Below, one piece after another: positions 5,681 to 8,585 of a stretch of DNA of 8,585 nt (position 1 is its first letter; each line of letters starts with the position of its first letter). A program made the position numbers and the translations under genes. The stretch is from an uncultured Collinsella sp. GTDB taxonomy: Bacteria; Actinomycetota; Coriobacteriia; Coriobacteriales; Coriobacteriaceae. The notes beneath the pieces are model-generated. The model ran no database searches and was not told the origin of the DNA. It saw only the letters and a program-made list of their open reading frames with translations. Where the stretch lies: NCBI GenBank assembly GCA_900547835.1, contig URIJ01000081.1:1-8585 (forward strand). The letters run 5' to 3'.

Positions 5681-6663
5681 CGGGACTCCTTTCGGTCACG
5701 TACGCGTTTCTCGCGCACATCATCATAAGTGTCGTATGCCTCGACGATACGTCCCACCAAGGCATGGCGCACCACGTCGGCACGCTCGAGGTGCGAAAAT
5801 GCGACATCGTCGACACGGCCCAAAATCTGCTCAACGTCGGCAAGACCGCCACGACGACCCACCAGGTCGCGCTGGCTCAGGTCGCCGGTAATCACGAACT
5901 TGGAGTTAAAACCCAAGCGCGTCAGAAACATCTTCATCTGCTCAGGCGTGGTATTTTGCGCCTCGTCGAGCACCACGAAGGCATCGCTCAGCGTGCGGCC
6001 GCGCATATAGGCAAGCGGGGCGATCTCGATCACGCCGCGCTCCATAAGCTCATCGGTGCGCTCGCGATCCATCATGTCAAAAAGGGCGTCGTAGAGCGGA
6101 CGCATGTAGGGATCGATCTTTTCCTCGAGGGTACCGGGTAAAAAGCCCAGGTTCTCCCCCGCCTCGACAACCGGACGCGTCAAGATCAGACGGCCCACCT
6201 CGTGACGCTTAAGCGCGGCAACGGCGAGCGCCATGGCCAGATAAGTCTTACCGGTGCCGGCAGGACCCAGGCCAAACGTGATGGTATGCGAGCGAATGGC
6301 ATCCACGTAGCGCTTTTGGCCGAGCGTTTTGGGGCGAATGGCACGACCGCGATACGAAAGCAGCACGTCATCGCGAAGCGACGTAGCCTCGTGCTCACCG
6401 TCGCGCAGAACGGCCAGACAGCGCGAGACATCGTCGGCAGAAAGCGTGCGCCCGGCAGCAGCCTCACGAAAGGCATGTTCGAAAAAACGCGCCACGAGTT
6501 CGACCTCATCCGGGTCACCGCTCACGGCGATGCTATCGCCACGGGCGACCACATGGGCGCGCACCAAGTTCTCGAGTGCACGAAGGACGCCGTCGCCGGC
6601 GCCCAAAACGCGCGAGGGGTCGATTCCCTCGGGAACGGTAAGTCTAATCTTCGAGGCTTCCAT
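5677..6663 (-). CDS. phoH: PhoH-family ATPase
   Basis: This 328-residue protein is a PhoH/YbeZ-type P-loop NTPase, a family linked to RNA metabolism and to YbeY, with no firmly established reaction. A Walker A motif GPAGTGKT lies at 133-140 and the Walker B/DEAQN block at 233-237, followed by TTPEQMKMFLTR and the TGDLSQRD motif (259-266). The N-terminal ~100 residues resemble the family's small RNA-binding-like domain (IAVSGDPDEV). The ATG at 6663 is chosen because MEASKIRLTVPEG is a normal PhoH beginning and GGAGGT (6666-6671) lies just upstream, though spacing is short. It overlaps the end of mtaB by 20 bp. The frame stays open to 6768, but a longer form would run through mtaB coding sequence with no family match. 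Its stop overlaps the ybeY start. Confidence 0.95.
   Translation of the reverse strand: MEASKIRLTVPEGIDPSRVLGAGDGVLRALENLVRAHVVARGDSIAVSGDPDEVELVARFFEHAFREAAAGRTLSADDVSRCLAVLRDGEHEATSLRDDVLLSYRGRAIRPKTLGQKRYVDAIRSHTITFGLGPAGTGKTYLAMALAVAALKRHEVGRLILTRPVVEAGENLGFLPGTLEEKIDPYMRPLYDALFDMMDRERTDELMERGVIEIAPLAYMRGRTLSDAFVVLDEAQNTTPEQMKMFLTRLGFNSKFVITGDLSQRDLVGRRGGLADVEQILGRVDDVAFSHLERADVVRHALVGRIVEAYDTYDDVREKRVRDRKESR
5686..5692 (-). promoter_or_regulatory. Ribosome binding site that fixes the TTG start of ybeY
   Basis: AAAGGAG lies within the last codons of phoH, 5 nt before the TTG. No ATG or GTG with comparable spacing is available at the start of the YbeY fold. Confidence 0.8.
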
Positions 6664-7936
6664 GGACCTCCCTGCGTGCATGGACCAAGCCGGAATCATC
6701 GACTCCGATGATAGCAACATCGAGCAGGCACGGGGCTGTGAGTCCACGGGTATCGTCAAGACGGGCATGATGGAACGAACCGAGCGTCAGGTTGTCACCA
6801 TACTCGAGCACGGCGCGCTCAACGGTGCCCACGCGACGACGAGCGTCGGCGATAGCGAGCTCCTGCGCCGCGTCTCGCATACGGCGGCTGCGCTCGGCCA
6901 TAACCTCGGGCGGCACCTGGTCGGGCATGTCGGCAGCAAGGGTACCGGGACGCTTACTGTAGCGGAACACGTGCATACGCGAGAACCCCACGCGGCGGCA
7001 CAGCGCCAGCGACTCCTCGAACTCCTCGTCCGTCTCGCCAGGAAAACCGACGATGACGTCGCACGAAAGAGACGCCTGGGGCAGATTAGCGCGAATCATG
7101 CGCACCGTATCCTCAAAGGCCTCGGCACTATAGGGACGACCCATACGATGCAGCGTCGCCGTGCAGCCAGACTGCACGGGAAGGTGCAAAAACGGCGCGA
7201 TACGCTTCGGATAGCGAGCCATCACCTTGAGCAAGCGCTCGGAAATATCCATGGGCTCCACCGAGGAGATACGCACATGGGCGATCTCGGTGCGCTCCAT
7301 GATGGCCTGGAGCAGCTCATCGATCTCGACATGTTCATCGGTCGCGCTCTTGCCGTCATAGGCGCCCAGATTCACGCCGGTCAGCACGACCTCGGGCACG
7401 CCGGCCTCCTGAGCTTCACGCACCTGTTCGAGCACGGACTCAACGGGCACGGAACGCTCGGGGCCGCGGGCCTTCCACACGATGCAATAGGTACAGCGGT
7501 GGTTGCAGCCATCCTGGATCTTCACGCCCAGCCGCGAACGACCGAGCGCATCGACCACGTCACCATCGCTGCAGGCGGGAACGCTATCGGACTCAACGCC
7601 CAGCACATCGCAGACACGTTCGGCGACATCGATCTTAGACGGCTCGGCAATCACGCGATCCGAAAGCTCCAACAGCTCCTCGGGATGCAAATTGACCACG
7701 CATCCGGTCACGACTACATAGGGCTCATTTGGATGGGCCAGCGCATGACGGACGGCCTTACGGGTCTTGGCCTCGGCCTCGCCCGTAACGGCACAGGTGT
7801 TAATGACGATCAGGTCGGCATCCTGGGGCTCCACCATAGCAAAACCCAGGCGCATAAGATCGGCAGTGATACGGTCGGACTCAACCCGGTTGACACGGCA
7901 GCCGAGGTTGACGACGGAAATATGGGGTGCGAGCAC
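6644..7936 (-). CDS. mtaB: tRNA N6-threonylcarbamoyladenosine(37) methylthiotransferase
   Basis: This 430-residue radical SAM enzyme of the MiaB family probably adds a methylthio group to t6A37 of ANN-reading tRNAs (YqeV in B. subtilis). The N-terminal domain has its three cluster cysteines C13 (NLGCRVN), C48 (NTCAVT) and C79 (TGCVVN). The radical SAM motif CNHRCTYC is at 144-151. Later blocks include RISSVEP, LHLPVQSG and DVIVGFPGETDEEF, all typical. The C-terminal ~65 residues occupy the place of a TRAM domain but match weakly. MtaB is preferred over MiaB or RimO because of the GCRVN and NTCAVT forms, the length and its position after dnaJ, a common arrangement. Translation starts at a GTG at 7936 with AAGGAG (7942-7947) 5 nt upstream; the gap to dnaJ is 9 bp. 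Confidence 0.93.
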   Translation of the reverse strand: MLAPHISVVNLGCRVNRVESDRITADLMRLGFAMVEPQDADLIVINTCAVTGEAEAKTRKAVRHALAHPNEPYVVVTGCVVNLHPEELLELSDRVIAEPSKIDVAERVCDVLGVESDSVPACSDGDVVDALGRSRLGVKIQDGCNHRCTYCIVWKARGPERSVPVESVLEQVREAQEAGVPEVVLTGVNLGAYDGKSATDEHVEIDELLQAIMERTEIAHVRISSVEPMDISERLLKVMARYPKRIAPFLHLPVQSGCTATLHRMGRPYSAEAFEDTVRMIRANLPQASLSCDVIVGFPGETDEEFEESLALCRRVGFSRMHVFRYSKRPGTLAADMPDQVPPEVMAERSRRMRDAAQELAIADARRRVGTVERAVLEYGDNLTLGSFHHARLDDTRGLTAPCLLDVAIIGVDDSGLVHARREVHGSLED

Positions 7937-7941
7937 GCGGG

Positions 7942-7948
7942 CTCCTTA
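7942..7948 (-). promoter_or_regulatory. Ribosome binding site of mtaB fused to the dnaJ stop codon
   Basis: TAAGGAG joins the TAA stop of dnaJ with AAGGAG for the GTG start at 7936. It decides the GTG start and suggests coupling of mtaB translation to dnaJ. Confidence 0.78.
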
Positions 7949-8585
7949 ATCGAGGATATCGTCGAGGGCACTCTTGATACGGTCGGTCACCGACTTCTTA
8001 CCGGAAGCGACGTCATCGCCCATCTCATCGGCAAAAGCACGGAGCAGCTCGCGCTGCTTATTGGAAAGATTGGTGGGGACGACCACGCGCAGTTGCACGA
8101 TCAAGCGGCCACGCGAACCGCCACCGCCAATGCGCGGCATGCCGTAATTATTGACGCTCACGGTGTCGCCGTACTGGGCGCCGGCGGGGACGCACACCTT
8201 AACGACCTCGTCGGGCATAATGCCCTCGACATCGATCTCGCAGCCGAGCGCAGCCTGCGCAATCGAGATATCGCTCACCAGGTACAGGTCGTCACCGTTG
8301 CGCTTAAAGCGCTCATGGTCGGCAACGCGCACGTTGACAATCAAGTCGCCCGAAGGCTCGCCGCGAAGACCGGCCTCGCCAAAGCCGCTCACACGCAGCT
8401 GTCGACCGGTCGAAACGCCGGCGGGAATATCGATGTCAATCTTTTCATGCGAAGGCGTGCGGCCCTGACCATCGCAGGTCTCGCAGGGATGGTCGATAAC
8501 CGTGCCCTCGCCATGGCAGTCGGGGCAAGGCGAGGAAGACTGAACCTGGCCCAAAAACGATCGCTGAACCGTCGTGACATAGCCC
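7946..8585 (-). CDS. dnaJ: Chaperone protein DnaJ, C-terminal part (5' end outside window)
   Basis: About 212 C-terminal residues of DnaJ are present; the J domain, the Gly/Phe region and the first two zinc repeats lie beyond the right edge. DnaJ delivers unfolded clients to DnaK and stimulates its ATPase. The visible part opens with the last two zinc-binding repeats, CPDCHGEG and CETCDGQG. It continues with the substrate-binding domains (IDIPAGVSTGRQLRVSGFGEAG, then GDLIVNVRV) and ends with the dimerisation region (LSNKQRELLRAFAD). The frame is open through the edge, so no start can be given here; an apparent start near 8554 is only an internal TTG leucine codon. The stop at 7946-7948 is fused to the mtaB ribosome binding site. 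In related genomes dnaJ often follows hrcA or grpE, which would put the whole operon under heat-shock control; that is outside this window. Confidence 0.96.
   Translation of the reverse strand, partial: GYVTTVQRSFLGQVQSSSPCPDCHGEGTVIDHPCETCDGQGRTPSHEKIDIDIPAGVSTGRQLRVSGFGEAGLRGEPSGDLIVNVRVADHERFKRNGDDLYLVSDISIAQAALGCEIDVEGIMPDEVVKVCVPAGAQYGDTVSVNNYGMPRIGGGGSRGRLIVQLRVVVPTNLSNKQRELLRAFADEMGDDVASGKKSVTDRIKSALDDILD

Noticed and set aside
2648..5728. Long plus-strand open frames opposite rpsO, recO, era, dgkA and ybeY
   Set aside because: They are shadows of conserved minus-strand genes, mirror their codon bias and have no family match.
6664..6768. N-terminal extension of phoH by 35 residues
   Set aside because: It lies wholly inside mtaB coding sequence, does not resemble PhoH, and the ATG at 6663 has a Shine-Dalgarno sequence.

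Overview
The window is a compact block of conserved housekeeping genes from a high-GC bacterium. All nine genes lie on the minus strand, so transcription runs from right to left. Strong AGGAG-type ribosome binding sites, gaps of roughly 9-15 bp or short overlaps between most genes, and the order dnaJ-mtaB-phoH-ybeY-dgkA-era-recO followed by rpsO-pnp suggest an actinobacterium of the Coriobacteriia (Collinsella-like). That placement is inferred from gene content and base composition, not from a database match.

Layout in transcription order: the 3' two-thirds of dnaJ (8585-7946, cut by the window edge); mtaB (7936-6644, GTG start); phoH (6663-5677, overlapping mtaB by 20 bp); ybeY (5680-5171, TTG start inside a TTGA overlap with phoH); dgkA (5161-4784); era (4771-3704); recO (3688-2939). 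A 138-bp gap then carries a perfect 18-bp palindrome just before the rpsO ribosome binding site. rpsO (2800-2522) is followed by a strong intrinsic terminator. A structured 149-bp spacer leads into pnp (2372-126), which ends at a second terminator-like hairpin (73-102). The leftmost ~70 bp hold no supportable gene.

The genes form two groups. The first seven look like one chaperone-led operon: protein folding (DnaJ), tRNA modification (MtaB), ribosome and 16S rRNA maturation (PhoH, YbeY, Era), lipid-carrier recycling (DgkA-type kinase) and recombination repair (RecO). The second group is the widespread rpsO-pnp pair (ribosomal protein S15 and the exoribonuclease PNPase), each gene with a hairpin set right against its ribosome binding site.

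I see no mobile element, CRISPR array, tRNA, rRNA, toxin-antitoxin or defence gene, and no evidence of an undescribed multi-gene system. The points most worth a second look are the roughly 55-residue acidic extension and the TKAD nucleotide motif of Era, the leader hairpins before rpsO and pnp, and the arginine-rich tail of PNPase.
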